DNA of 64,000 nucleotides from Streptomyces exfoliatus (GTDB lineage: Bacteria > Actinomycetota > Actinomycetes > Streptomycetales > Streptomycetaceae): contig NZ_JNZP01000011.1 of assembly GCF_000725545.1 (NCBI RefSeq), forward strand, positions 62,001 through 126,000, given 5' to 3'. Made by a program: the position numbers and the translations under genes. Below the pieces are notes generated by a model. It was not told where the DNA came from. It searched no databases and saw only the letters and a list, made by a program, of their open reading frames with translations. Shown here in pieces: positions 7,930 through 16,910 of the stretch (position 1 is its first letter; each line of letters begins with the position of its first letter).

Positions 7930-10848
7930 ATGTTCGAGAGATGGCGGACGGGGCGGTCGTCGCGCGGTGACGCGCGGGCCGGGGCCGCGGCGGAGAGCGT
8001 GGCACCGGTCGCGCGTCCGGCGGCGGCTCCCGGCGACGCGTGGCGGGCGCTGCCGCCCGTCCAGCGGATGGTCGGTGCTCCGCTCACCATCGCGGAGCAC
8101 GGTTTCGCCGCGTCCCTCGCGACCCACTGGAACCCCTCCTTCCAGAGCGACCTCGGCCATGGGGCGGTGCCGGACGCGCCCGGCGGCGTCCTGCTCGACG
8201 CGATGCGGCCCGTGCAGCGGGCGGCGGGCGACCCCGCGCAGGCGGAGCCCCATGAGCTGCCGGGGCTGCGGCTGCCGGTGGCCGGGGCGGCTTCGGAGGG
8301 CGGCGGCGCCGGCGGGTCGGCGACCACGGAAGCCGGGGGCGGAGGCGGGGGCGGGGGCGTCGTGCCGTCGGCCGTTCAGCGGCGGGTCGCGCCGACGCCG
8401 GACGGAGGGAGCGCAAGGAAGGTTCCTCCGGCACGGGGTGAGGTGGCCGCACCCGCACGCGGTGCGGCTGCCGCTCCTTCGGTACGGGGGGACACCTCGC
8501 CGCGCGCGAAGGCGTCGGGCACGAAGGCGTCGGGCAAGGACCGGCCCGCGCCGTCCGCCCGGGCCGTCCCGTCCGCCGGTGGGACGGTGCAGCGCGCCGC
8601 TGCGCCCGCGAGCGGTCCCGACCTGAGCACTCGGGCTTCCGGCTTCGCGTCCGAGGCCGGAGGAGATGTGACCGGGACACCGCTCACGGCGGCGCCGTCC
8701 ACCGCCAGCCCACCCCGTCGGCCCGTACGGCCCGCACCCGTTCGCCGTTCACCGCTGGTCACCGCCCGGCCCGTGCAGCCGCCACGTCGGCTGGATCCGG
8801 CCGGAGCCGAGGCGCCGTCCGGTCGCATGGACGGGTCCAGCACGCCTTCCGTCCAGCGGGCGTCGGCCCCGGACCGTACGACCGCGCCCATCAGCGCCGC
8901 ACCGGAGCCGTCGGCGGCCGGGCGGCCCCAGAACGTCCCGGGCCCCCCTTCCCCCGAGGGGCCCGGGACTCCCTCCGGAACGCCCGTCGCTCCGGTGCAG
9001 CGGCGGCCTGCCGTACGCCGCTCACGGCGCGCGGCGGGTGCCGACTGGAGCACGAATGCGCCTGCCTCCACGCCCTCGGCGGCCCCGGCGGTCCCGGTCG
9101 GGCCGGTGGCTCCGGTGGGTCCGGCACCTCAGCCGGCTCCGACGAGCCCGACGAGCCCGACGAGCCCGACGAGTCCGACGAGTCCGACGAGTCCGACGAG
9201 TCCGACAGCATCGACCGGCCCGGTGAACCCGGCCGGTCCGGCTCGGCCTCCGAGCCCGACCCACCCTGCGAGTGCCGCCCCGGTCACCGTTCCCCCGCGA
9301 CCGGCGGCTCCGACGCCTCGCTCCGGTCCGGCCGCCTCCTCAGGTAGCACGGCTCCGGCCTCGCCGGGGTCCCCGACATCACCGGCTGCCCAGGCCATGC
9401 CCGTCTCCCCGGCCACCCCGCGTGCGGCCGCATCCACCGGGTCACCGGCCCCCCTGATCGCGCGCGCTCCCGCCACCACGCCCGCGCCCCCGGCAGCCCC
9501 GGCGGCTCCCGTGCGTCCCACAGGGCCCGCGACCTCCGCCCCCCCGGCGTCCTCCGCCGTCCAGCCGCGACCTTCCGCCGACGCGCCCACGCCGCAGCCC
9601 GGGCTCGGCGCCCCCGTGCGGCGCTCCGCCGCCGACGCGCCCGCGCCGCAACCGGGCCGTGCGCCGCGACGGTCCCCGATCGGGGCGCCCCTCCCCCGTG
9701 CTTCCGCCGACCGCGAGACGTCGGCGCCGGCCAAGGCGTCGCCCACGCCCGGCTCCATCGGCTCGCCCGCACCTCGGGCGGCGGCACCGGCCCCGAGTGC
9801 CACCGATTCGGCGCCCATCCAACGGGCGACCGCGACCGCTTCCACGTCCACGTCCACGTCCACGTCCACGTCCAGGGTTCCGGGAACGCCTTCGGCGCCC
9901 GCGGCGCACGTTCCGGCCACCCCGGCCACCCCGGCCACCCCAATAACGCCGGTGGCACCGACCCCGGTCGCCCCCGCCCGCACCCCCTCCGCCCCGGTAC
10001 CGCTCACCCCCTCCGCCTCCGCGCCCCCGCTTCCCGACCTCCAGCGGGCCCCGGCGGCTCCCCGGCCCCGGAGTTCCGACCTCTCCCCCGCTCCTCCACC
10101 CGTCGGCGTACCCGCTCCCGTCCCCTCACCGATGCCCGCGCCCGGGCCCAGGCCCACGTTCGTGCCCGCGCCCACGCCCGTGCCCGTGGTCGTCGTGCCC
10201 GACCTGCCCCGGGCCACGACGCACCCCGTACAGCGGCGGGCCACGCTTCCGCTCGCCTCCACGCGGTCGCTCACCCCGAGCCTGCCGGGAGCCGAAGGCA
10301 CGTCCGCCCCGGCCCGTACCTCCACCGCCCCGAGCCCCGCTCCCCTCTTCACGCCCACGCCCACGCCCGCGCCCGCGCCCGCGCCCACCGTCCAGCGCTC
10401 CTCCGCCGGGCCGGCCGCCGGCGGCACCACGGCGCCCCTCGGGTCCCCGCGCCCCGTCGTTCCCCTCGCCCCGCCCTCCGCGGCGCGGCCGGTCACCCGC
10501 CCTGTGGTGGTCCAGCGCCAGAGCGCCCCCGCGCCCGCCCCCGAAGCAGCCCCGGTCCCGACCGTCTCAAAGCCCCCCGTCGTCACTCCGGCCCCACTCC
10601 AACGAGCCACCTCACCCACAGCACCCGCCCCGCGTGCCACCACGGTCACCCGGACCGCTCCCGCCCCGGCGGCCGTACAGCGCACCGCCGGTCCTGCTCC
10701 CACCGGGCCGGCCGTCGGTGATGCCGAATCGCCCAGCCATCTCGACGAGTTGGCCCGGCGTCTCGTCACCCCGCTCTCGCGGCTGCTGCGCGCCGAGCTC
10801 CGCGCCGACCGGGAGCGGGTGGGCCGCCTCCGCGATCACGGCCGCTGA
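7930..10848 (+). CDS. 972-residue low-complexity Pro/Ala/Ser/Thr-rich CIS protein; candidate tape measure
   Basis: ATG 7930 is chosen because GGAGGAG at 7914-7920 sits 9 bp away; an in-frame GTG at 7924 is too close. The N-terminus (residues 40-100) is the only globular-looking part (WRALPPVQRMVG, HWNPSFQSDLGH, PDAPGGVLLDAM). Residues 100-925 are disordered, with 13 [VIL]QR tripeptides, a TSP run, a TS run and TPATPATP. The end is a charged amphipathic helix (HLDELARRL...SRLLRAELRADRERVGRL). Its place after the assembly proteins and before the second tube suggests the tape-measure role (Cis14), though classical tape measures are helical. It could instead be a cargo scaffold. I see no enzymatic domain. 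Confidence 0.6.
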   Translation: MFERWRTGRSSRGDARAGAAAESVAPVARPAAAPGDAWRALPPVQRMVGAPLTIAEHGFAASLATHWNPSFQSDLGHGAVPDAPGGVLLDAMRPVQRAAGDPAQAEPHELPGLRLPVAGAASEGGGAGGSATTEAGGGGGGGGVVPSAVQRRVAPTPDGGSARKVPPARGEVAAPARGAAAAPSVRGDTSPRAKASGTKASGKDRPAPSARAVPSAGGTVQRAAAPASGPDLSTRASGFASEAGGDVTGTPLTAAPSTASPPRRPVRPAPVRRSPLVTARPVQPPRRLDPAGAEAPSGRMDGSSTPSVQRASAPDRTTAPISAAPEPSAAGRPQNVPGPPSPEGPGTPSGTPVAPVQRRPAVRRSRRAAGADWSTNAPASTPSAAPAVPVGPVAPVGPAPQPAPTSPTSPTSPTSPTSPTSPTSPTASTGPVNPAGPARPPSPTHPASAAPVTVPPRPAAPTPRSGPAASSGSTAPASPGSPTSPAAQAMPVSPATPRAAASTGSPAPLIARAPATTPAPPAAPAAPVRPTGPATSAPPASSAVQPRPSADAPTPQPGLGAPVRRSAADAPAPQPGRAPRRSPIGAPLPRASADRETSAPAKASPTPGSIGSPAPRAAAPAPSATDSAPIQRATATASTSTSTSTSTSRVPGTPSAPAAHVPATPATPATPITPVAPTPVAPARTPSAPVPLTPSASAPPLPDLQRAPAAPRPRSSDLSPAPPPVGVPAPVPSPMPAPGPRPTFVPAPTPVPVVVVPDLPRATTHPVQRRATLPLASTRSLTPSLPGAEGTSAPARTSTAPSPAPLFTPTPTPAPAPAPTVQRSSAGPAAGGTTAPLGSPRPVVPLAPPSAARPVTRPVVVQRQSAPAPAPEAAPVPTVSKPPVVTPAPLQRATSPTAPAPRATTVTRTAPAPAAVQRTAGPAPTGPAVGDAESPSHLDELARRLVTPLSRLLRAELRADRERVGRLRDHGR
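9139..9201. repeat. Seven tandem 9-bp units encoding TSP repeats
   Basis: Seven consecutive units of CCGACGAG[C/T] fill 9139-9201, with a decayed eighth at 9202-9210. They encode a Pro-Thr-Ser run in the large disordered protein. Units are nearly identical at the DNA level (first three end in C, last four in T), which suggests recent expansion by slippage. Confidence 0.9.
9842..9876. repeat. Tandem TCCACG hexamers encoding a Ser-Thr run
   Basis: About six TCCACG hexamers lie in tandem within the large disordered protein and encode a Ser-Thr dipeptide run. A separate CCGGCCACC triplication follows at about 9916-9939. These look like in-frame slippage products. Confidence 0.8.
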
Positions 10849-10887
10849 CCGACCCTCCCACCACCGCCTATCCGAGAGATCCGCACC

Positions 10888-11325
10888 ATGCCCCAGCAGC
10901 AGGACCCCGCATCCACCGTCTTCTTCAAGCTCGCCATCGACGGCCAGGACCTCGGCCTGTTCAACGGCTGTGACGGTCTCTCCTCCGAGGTGGAGGTGGA
11001 GCAGCGTCAGGAGGGCGGCAACAACGGCTTCGTCTGGCAGCTCCCGACCCGCGTCACGTTCTCCACCATCCGCCTGACCCGTCCCCTCACCCCGGACACG
11101 GCCAAGGTCGCCGCCTGGATCTCGTCGCTCGCCACCGGCATCACCCGCCCCACGGCGCAGATCGCGGCGCTTCGCGCCGACGGGTCGGTCGTCGCCCAGT
11201 GGGGCCTGGTCGAGGTGCTGCCGGTCCGCTGGACGGGCCCGACCCTCGACCCGGCGAGCCCGGCCGTCGCGACCGAGACCCTGGAGATCGCGCACCACGG
11301 CTTCACCGACGCGGGAGGAGCCTGA
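10888..11325 (+). CDS. Inner tube protein, second copy (gp19-like)
   Basis: This 145-residue paralogue of the 6876 tube protein has STVFFKLAIDGQDLGLFNGCDGLSSEVEVEQ, the central WQLPTRVTFSTIRLTRPLT and the final ATETLEIAHHGF strand. In Afp/PVC-like particles a second tube-like protein forms the first ring between spike hub and main tube. Being next to the LysM hub and spike genes supports that role. The pair differs clearly in sequence, so this is an old duplication. The gene is followed two bases later by the LysM gene. Confidence 0.9.
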   Translation: MPQQQDPASTVFFKLAIDGQDLGLFNGCDGLSSEVEVEQRQEGGNNGFVWQLPTRVTFSTIRLTRPLTPDTAKVAAWISSLATGITRPTAQIAALRADGSVVAQWGLVEVLPVRWTGPTLDPASPAVATETLEIAHHGFTDAGGA

Positions 11326-11326
11326 G

Positions 11327-12067
11327 ATGGCCCCGTCCTTCGGAGGACTGGCTGCCAGCGGACTGTCGCGCGCCTCGCTCGCCATCCACCAGCCGCCGAC
11401 CGATCTGTCGAGCAGCTACGGCGGCAAGCTGGGCGAGGTGAAGTTCGAGTTCAACCCCAATCAGCTGCAACTCAGCCGGTCCGCGAGCTGGTTCACGGAG
11501 CAGGCCGTCGCGTACGACCGCGGCGCGCCGCCGAAGTTCACCGGCAGCCGGCCCGCCGAGCTGCAGCTGGAGGTCTTCCTCGACCGCTCCGGCGACCCGT
11601 CGTCCAACGACGTGAAGCAGCAGGTGGAACTGCTGCTCTCGTGTTGCGAGGTGACCCAGCAGAGCATCGCCGCGAAGGCGCCTTCGCCGCCGTGGGTGCA
11701 GTTCTCCTGGGGCTCGTTCTCGACCGTGCAGTTCGTCGCGTACGTCACGTCCGTCTCGGCGACGTACACCCTGTTCAGCCCCAGTGGCATGCCGATCCGC
11801 GCCACCTGCTCGCTGTCGCTGACGGAGATCTCCAGCGCGACGAAGAAGCAGAACCCGACGTCCGGCGCCCTGTCGGCCCGCCGGGTGCACCGCACAGTCG
11901 CCGGCGACTCCCTGGCGTCCCTCGCCTGGCGGGAGTACGGCGACGCGACCCGCTGGCGTGTCATCGCCGAGGCGAACCGCATCGACGACCCGATGCGGCT
12001 GCGGCCCGGTACCGAACTGCTGCTCCCGTCCACCACCGAAACGCCGGAGACCGAGGGCGCCTCATGA
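11327..12067 (+). CDS. cis7: LysM-domain baseplate hub protein, Cis7
   Basis: This 246-residue protein has a conserved hub region (GEVKFEFNPNQLQLSRSASWF; ELQLEVFLDRSGDPSS; VQFSWGSFSTVQFVAYVTSV) and a C-terminal LysM fold at about 185-240 (HRTVAGDSLASLAWREYGD, IAEANRIDDPMRLRPG). It matches the gp53/LysM hub proteins (Afp7/Pvc7) that clamp spike to tube. LysM here is a structural module of the baseplate rather than evidence for a secreted wall-binding protein, since there is no signal peptide. Its stop overlaps the spike ATG (ATGA, 12064-12067). Confidence 0.9.
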   Translation: MAPSFGGLAASGLSRASLAIHQPPTDLSSSYGGKLGEVKFEFNPNQLQLSRSASWFTEQAVAYDRGAPPKFTGSRPAELQLEVFLDRSGDPSSNDVKQQVELLLSCCEVTQQSIAAKAPSPPWVQFSWGSFSTVQFVAYVTSVSATYTLFSPSGMPIRATCSLSLTEISSATKKQNPTSGALSARRVHRTVAGDSLASLAWREYGDATRWRVIAEANRIDDPMRLRPGTELLLPSTTETPETEGAS

Positions 12068-13878
12068 GCGAGAAGACCTTCACCACCGTCCTCCACGTGC
12101 AGCTCGACGGCACGCCGCTGCCGGACCCGCTCGCGGTCCGCCTCACCGAGGGCTGGGTGGACGCCAGTGTCAACGTCCCGTCCGCCTTCCAGCTGACCTT
12201 CGGCGACAAGGACGGCACCCTCACCGGGAAGTTCCCGTTCCTGAAGGTCGGCGCCATGGCGGTGCTGTCCCCGTTCACCGACGGGAAGCTCGGGGAGCCC
12301 ATGCTGACCGGCGAGGTCACCGCCGTCGAGGTGGACGCGTCGCCCGGCCACGGCCGGTATCTGATCGTGCGCGGCTACGACCCGGGGCACCGGTTGCTGC
12401 GCAGTCGGCGCGTCGAGGGCTATCCGAACATGACGGCATCGGACATCGTCAGGAAGCTCGCCGCTCTCAACCGCGTCCCGCTCGGCCGGGTCGACGCGAC
12501 GCCGACCGTGTACGAGCTGGCCACCCAGCCCAACATCACCGACTGGGACTTCCTCTCGCGGCTGGCGCGGGAGAACGACGTACGGCTGTCCCTCGACCCG
12601 GCGGGTCGGCTCGTCTTCGCCGCGCTGCCCCCGGCCTCCTCCGCTCCCGCCGACACCACTCCCGCGGCGGTCAGCCCGTACGTCCTGGACTTCGGGAGCA
12701 ACACGCTGCACAGCCGGGTGTCCGTCACCGCGGCCGGGCAGGTCGGGAAGGTCGATGTGCGGGGGTGGGATCCCCGCACCAAGCAGGCGTTGTCCTCGCC
12801 GACTCCCGCCGTCGCGAGCAGGGAGATCGTCTCGGACATCACCCCCGCGCAGCTCTCCGCGCCCTTCGGCCCTGCCGAACTGGCCTTCACGGGCACGCCG
12901 TTCACCACACAGTCGGAGGTGACGCAGGCGGCCGCGGCGCTCGCCGACGACGTCACGGGCTCGTTCGCGGAGCTCGAGGTGGCGGTCACCGGCAATCCGT
13001 CCCTGAAGCCGGGGCAGCCGGTTGCCGTGAAGGGCGCGGGCTTCCCCTTCGAGGGGCGGTACACCGCCACCGGGGTGCGCCATGTCTTCGCGTCGGGACG
13101 GCAGTTCGCGACGTGGCTGACGGTGTCGGGACGGCAGTTCCGTTCGCTGTACGGGACGGCTTCGGGCGGCGGGGAGCCCGCGCCGCCGATGCCGGGCGTG
13201 GCGGTCGCCCTTGTCACCAACACGAAGGATCCGCTCTCGCTCGGCCGGGTCAGGCTGCGTTTCCCGTGGCTGTCGGCGACGTACGAGAGCGGCTGGTGCC
13301 GGGTGGCCCAGCTCGGCGGGCGGGGTGGCGGCGGTCTGATGCTCCCCGAGGTCGACGACGAGGTGCTGTGCGCCTTCGACCGGGGGTCCCTCGAGCATCC
13401 GTACGTGCTGGCGGGGCTCTACAACGGGGTCGACAAGCACACCCCGGCCACCGACCGGGTGCCGCCCGTCGATCCGACGAGCGGGCGGGTGCAGTGGCGC
13501 GCGCTGACCTCGCGTACCGGTCACACCGTGGAGCTGCGGGAGGAGGGCGGCCGGACCCGTGCCTCGCACGGCATCCGGCTGCGTACGTCGAAGGGGGGAC
13601 TGAGCGTCGAGCTGAACGAGGCCCGCACCACGCTGACCATCGACAGCGACGGCACGGTCACCATCTCGGGGGCGCGGGGGGTGACGGTGGAGTCCGGGAC
13701 CGATCTGACGTTGTCGGCCAAGGGGCGGATCAAGCTCGACGCGGGGCTCGGCGTGGACATCAAGGCCGGCATGAAGTTCAAGGTCTCCGCGCTCACGCAG
13801 GCCGTCGTCAACGCCCCGACGTTCGTGACCTCGACCGTTCCGATGCCCAACCCCGTCGTGGCGAACCTGCCGTTCTGA
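12064..13878 (+). CDS. cis8: VgrG/gp27-gp5-like central spike, Cis8
   Basis: The 604-residue protein starts at ATG 12064 in the ATGA overlap; upstream in-frame sequence is antisense-like and rejected. Residues 1-370 are the gp27-like hub (TFTTVLHVQLDG, DPGHRLLRSRRVEGYPNMTASDIV, NITDWDFLSRLARENDVRLSLDP). Residues 375-470 carry the gp5 OB-fold (PGVAVALVTNTKDPLSLGRVRLRFPW, EVDDEVLCAFDRG). The C-terminal part is a beta-helical spike with regular repeats (TLTIDSDGTVTISGARG). It would form the trimeric puncturing tip. No enzymatic effector domain is fused. Confidence 0.93.
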   Translation: MSEKTFTTVLHVQLDGTPLPDPLAVRLTEGWVDASVNVPSAFQLTFGDKDGTLTGKFPFLKVGAMAVLSPFTDGKLGEPMLTGEVTAVEVDASPGHGRYLIVRGYDPGHRLLRSRRVEGYPNMTASDIVRKLAALNRVPLGRVDATPTVYELATQPNITDWDFLSRLARENDVRLSLDPAGRLVFAALPPASSAPADTTPAAVSPYVLDFGSNTLHSRVSVTAAGQVGKVDVRGWDPRTKQALSSPTPAVASREIVSDITPAQLSAPFGPAELAFTGTPFTTQSEVTQAAAALADDVTGSFAELEVAVTGNPSLKPGQPVAVKGAGFPFEGRYTATGVRHVFASGRQFATWLTVSGRQFRSLYGTASGGGEPAPPMPGVAVALVTNTKDPLSLGRVRLRFPWLSATYESGWCRVAQLGGRGGGGLMLPEVDDEVLCAFDRGSLEHPYVLAGLYNGVDKHTPATDRVPPVDPTSGRVQWRALTSRTGHTVELREEGGRTRASHGIRLRTSKGGLSVELNEARTTLTIDSDGTVTISGARGVTVESGTDLTLSAKGRIKLDAGLGVDIKAGMKFKVSALTQAVVNAPTFVTSTVPMPNPVVANLPF

Positions 13879-13917
13879 CGGCCGGCGCCCTTTCCGAGTC
13901 CGGAGGAGGACCTTCCC

Positions 13918-14316
13918 TTGAGTGAGCACTTCGTCGGCGCCGGCTGGGCCTTTCCCCTGCGGACCGGCCCCAGCGGTTCCATCGCGCTCGTCCGGCGCGA
14001 CCGCGAGATCGAGGAGTCGATGCGGCTCGTCCTCGCGACGGCTCCGGGCGAGCGGCCGATGCGCCCCGAATTCGGCTGCGCGGTGCATGAGTTGGTGTTC
14101 GCCCCGGTCAACGACGCGACGATGGGGCGGGTCCGGTACGAGGTGATGTCCTCGCTCGACCGCTGGGAGCCGCGCATCGACGTGGAGGACGTCACGGTCG
14201 CCCCGGCGCCCGACGAGCCGACCACGCTGCACATCGACGTCCGCTACCGGGTACGCGGGGCCAACAACCCGCGCAATCTCGTCTTCCCCTTCTACGTCAT
14301 CCCCTCCGAGGACTGA
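13918..14316 (+). CDS. cis9: gp25-like baseplate wedge protein, Cis9
   Basis: The 132-residue protein begins at TTG 13918, placed 7 bp after the strong site GGAGGAGGA at 13902-13910; the nearby GTG at 13922 is out of frame. It has the gp25/TssE signature: GWAFPLRTG at the start, ESMRLVLATAPGERPMRPEFGC, the basic-aromatic DRWEPRIDVEDV motif and PFYVIP at the end. gp25 proteins nucleate sheath assembly at the baseplate. It sits between spike and J-like genes, as in Afp/PVC order, although no PAAR gene (Cis10) lies between them. Confidence 0.92.
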   Translation: MSEHFVGAGWAFPLRTGPSGSIALVRRDREIEESMRLVLATAPGERPMRPEFGCAVHELVFAPVNDATMGRVRYEVMSSLDRWEPRIDVEDVTVAPAPDEPTTLHIDVRYRVRGANNPRNLVFPFYVIPSED

Positions 14317-14326
14317 AAGAGCCGCC

Positions 14327-16315
14327 ATGGCCCTGCCCGCACCCCATCTCGACGACCGGCGCTTCCAGCAGTTCGTCGACGACGCCAAGCGCTACATCCA
14401 GCAGGCGTGCCCCGAGTGGACCGACCACAACGTCTCGGACCCTGGGGTCACCCTGGTCGAGGCCGTCGCGCACATGGCGGACCAGCTCGTCTACCGTCTC
14501 AACCGGGTTCCGGAGAAGAACCATCTGGCCTTCCTCGACCTGCTCGGGGTGACGCTGTTCCCGCCCGCCGCCGCCCGTGCCGAGATCACGTTCCGGCTCT
14601 CGGCGCCGCAGCCGGAGCCGGTGGTGCTGCCCACCGGCACGGAGGTGTCGACGGGGCGGACGGAGACGGAGGAGGCGGTGGTCTTCGCGACCAGCGCCGA
14701 TCTGACGGTCGTGCCCTGCGCGTTGACCCACCTCGTACGCCAGGAGGCCGGGGGCACGCCCGAGGACCGTTCCCAGGACCTGCTCGGCGGCGAGGACGTG
14801 CCCGCGTTCTCGGCGGCGCCCCGGATCGGCGATCTGCTGCTGCTCGGTCTCTCGGCGGCCGTGCCGGACTGTCTGCTCGTGCTGGACCTGGACAGCCGGG
14901 TGGACGGTGTCGGTGTGGACCCGCGCAGGCCGCCCCTGGTGTGGGAGGCGTGGACGGCGGCCGAGGGCTGGGTGGTCTGCGAGGTGGACGAGGACACCAC
15001 GGGCGGCCTGAACCGCCCGGGTGAGGTGCTGCTCCACATGCCGTCCGGGCACGTGGTGTCGCGGCTCGCCGGGCATGAGGCGGGCTGGGTGCGCTGCCGG
15101 GTCGTGGAGGCCGCCGAGGGGCTGCCCTCGTACAGCGAGTCCCCGACCGTACGGGCCGCGGGGGCGTTCACCATCGGCGGGACGGTGCGCGCGGCGCACG
15201 CGGAGACGGTGCGGGACGAACCCCTCGGCGAGTCCGAGGGTGTCGCGGGGCAGCGGGTCCGGCTCGCGCACGCGCCGGTGGTGGACCGTCCTCCGCTGCT
15301 GCTCCAGGTCGCCGGGCGGGCGGACGGCGGTGGGGACGAGGAGGATCCCGAGGCCGGCTGGCAGGAGTGGAGCGTGGTCCGCGACTTCGCCTCCTCGCGC
15401 CCGGGTGACCGCCACTTCACGCTGGACGCGACCACGGGCGAGATCGCCTTCGGGCCGTGTGTGCGACAGCCGGACGGCACGCTGCGGCAGTTCGGGGCGG
15501 TGCCGCCGAAGGGTGCGGCGATCCGCGCGGTCCGTTACGGCACCGGGGGCGGCCGGGCGGGCAACGTGGCCCGCTCCACGATCACGGTCCTGCGCAGTTC
15601 CATCCCGTACATCGCGCGGGTGGAGAACCGTGAGGCGGCACGCGGCGGCGTCGACGGGGAGACCGTCGAGGAGGCCAAGTCCCGTGCGCCCGTCACGCTG
15701 CGGGCGCAGGAGCGGGCGGTCACCGCCCGGGACTACGAGGAGCTGGCGCGCCGGGCGGCGCCCGAGGCCGCGCGGATCTCGTGTCTGGCGGCGGACGCGG
15801 CCGAGGCCGGCGAGAACGCCGTGCGGGTCCTGGTCGTGCCGCAGGCGGTACCGGACCGGGGTGGCCGGCTGCGGTTCGAGCAGCTCGTGCCGGGCGAGGA
15901 ACTCCTGTCCCGGGTGACGGGCTTCCTGGACGAGCGGCGTCCGCTGGGGACCCGGCTCGCCGTCGGGCCGCCGTTCTACCAGGGAGTGACGGTGGTGGCG
16001 ACGCTGCACTCCTTCCGGGCCGCCGAGGCGGAGCGGGTGCGCGCGGAGGCGCTGGACACGCTGTACGCGTACCTGGACCCGCTGACGGGCGGGGCGCACG
16101 GCGAGGGGTGGCCGTTCGGTCGCCCGCTGCGGGCCGGGGAGGTCTTCGCGGCGCTCCAGCGGGTGCCGGGCGTGGAGCTGGTGGACGAGGTCCTGCTGCA
16201 CCCGGCGGATCCGCTGACCGGTCGCAGGGGTGAGACGACGGACCGGATCGAGCTGGCGCCGTCCGCGCTGCTCTTCCCGTTCGACCATCGTGTCCGTGTG
16301 ATCGAGGCGCGGTGA
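14327..16315 (+). CDS. cis11: Baseplate J-like wedge protein, Cis11
   Basis: This 662-residue protein is a putative baseplate assembly protein of the Afp11/gp6/J group. It opens with LDDRRFQQFVDDAKRYIQQACPEWTDHNVSDPGVTLVEAVAHMADQLVYRLNRVPEKN, the highly conserved J-like N-terminus. The middle is a beta-rich domain (ITFRLSAPQPEPVVLPTGTEVST). A C-terminal Baseplate_J segment contains APVTLRAQERAVTARDYEELARRA and GYNxx-type helices. It forms wedge dimers that ring the hub. The stop overlaps the GTG of the next gene (GTGA at 16312-16315). Confidence 0.93.
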   Translation: MALPAPHLDDRRFQQFVDDAKRYIQQACPEWTDHNVSDPGVTLVEAVAHMADQLVYRLNRVPEKNHLAFLDLLGVTLFPPAAARAEITFRLSAPQPEPVVLPTGTEVSTGRTETEEAVVFATSADLTVVPCALTHLVRQEAGGTPEDRSQDLLGGEDVPAFSAAPRIGDLLLLGLSAAVPDCLLVLDLDSRVDGVGVDPRRPPLVWEAWTAAEGWVVCEVDEDTTGGLNRPGEVLLHMPSGHVVSRLAGHEAGWVRCRVVEAAEGLPSYSESPTVRAAGAFTIGGTVRAAHAETVRDEPLGESEGVAGQRVRLAHAPVVDRPPLLLQVAGRADGGGDEEDPEAGWQEWSVVRDFASSRPGDRHFTLDATTGEIAFGPCVRQPDGTLRQFGAVPPKGAAIRAVRYGTGGGRAGNVARSTITVLRSSIPYIARVENREAARGGVDGETVEEAKSRAPVTLRAQERAVTARDYEELARRAAPEAARISCLAADAAEAGENAVRVLVVPQAVPDRGGRLRFEQLVPGEELLSRVTGFLDERRPLGTRLAVGPPFYQGVTVVATLHSFRAAEAERVRAEALDTLYAYLDPLTGGAHGEGWPFGRPLRAGEVFAALQRVPGVELVDEVLLHPADPLTGRRGETTDRIELAPSALLFPFDHRVRVIEAR

Positions 16316-16905
16316 GCGGGTCCGCGCGGGGGACGGTCCCGGGCCTTGCGACGCCGTACCCGCTGGGGGCGGCGCTGCCCGCCGTCTACGCGGAGGACGA
16401 CTTCGGCCAGCGGTTCGTGGCCGGTCTCGACGTCGTCCTCGCTCCGCTCTTCAACGTCCTGGACTCCCTTGAGGCGTACTTCTCGCCCGCGCTGGCCCCT
16501 GCCGACTTCGTGGACTACCTCGCGACCTGGGTCGGCGCGGAGCTGGACGGCGGGGAGCCGATCGCGCTGCGCCGGCACGCGGTCGCCTCCGCCGTGGCGC
16601 TGCACCGGGTGCGCGGCACCCGTCAAGGGCTCGCGGCTGCGGTCCGGCTGGCCTTCGGGGTTGCCCCGGAGATCTCCGAGAGCGGGGGTGCGAGCTGGTC
16701 CGCCGCGCCGCTCGGCCCGTTCCCCGGGACGCCCGTGTCCGGGCTGCACGTGGTTCTCCGGGTCGCCGACCCGGCTGCCGTGGATCCGCACCGACTGCGC
16801 GCGGTGGTGGCCGCGGCCCGTCCCGCGCACCTGCCGTTCACGGTGGCGGTGACCGCGTCCGGTCCGTCCTCCGCGACCTCTTCCCGTACATCCGAAGGAG
16901 CTTGA
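16312..16905 (+). CDS. cis12: Phage tail protein I-like baseplate protein, Cis12
   Basis: The 197-residue protein starts at GTG 16312 in a 4-bp overlap. It carries the tail protein I/gpI signature (LPAVYAEDDFGQRFVAGLDVVLAPLFNVLDSLEAYFSPALAPADFVDYLATWVGAELD, then HRVRGTRQGLAAAVRLAFG). Afp12-type proteins pair with the J-like subunit in the wedge. The C-terminal third has a beta-strand section and a Ser/Thr tail. The stop at 16903-16905 lies six bases before the ATG of the zinc-ribbon gene, so the two are closely coupled. Confidence 0.9.
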   Translation: MSGSARGTVPGLATPYPLGAALPAVYAEDDFGQRFVAGLDVVLAPLFNVLDSLEAYFSPALAPADFVDYLATWVGAELDGGEPIALRRHAVASAVALHRVRGTRQGLAAAVRLAFGVAPEISESGGASWSAAPLGPFPGTPVSGLHVVLRVADPAAVDPHRLRAVVAAARPAHLPFTVAVTASGPSSATSSRTSEGA

Positions 16906-16910
16906 CCCTG

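Noticed and set aside
9139..9210. Tandem repeats resembling a CRISPR or minisatellite
   Set aside because: Units are 9 bp, contiguous and in frame with a coding region, with no spacers.
9129..10769. 546-codon open frame antisense to the large CIS protein
   Set aside because: It is the mirror of a GC-rich low-complexity gene; its Gly/Ala/Arg composition and lack of motifs mark it as a shadow.
11461..14388. 975-codon minus-strand open frame across LysM, spike and gp25 genes
   Set aside because: It crosses four well-supported genes with conserved motifs on the plus strand and reads as Arg/Gly/Pro-rich noise.
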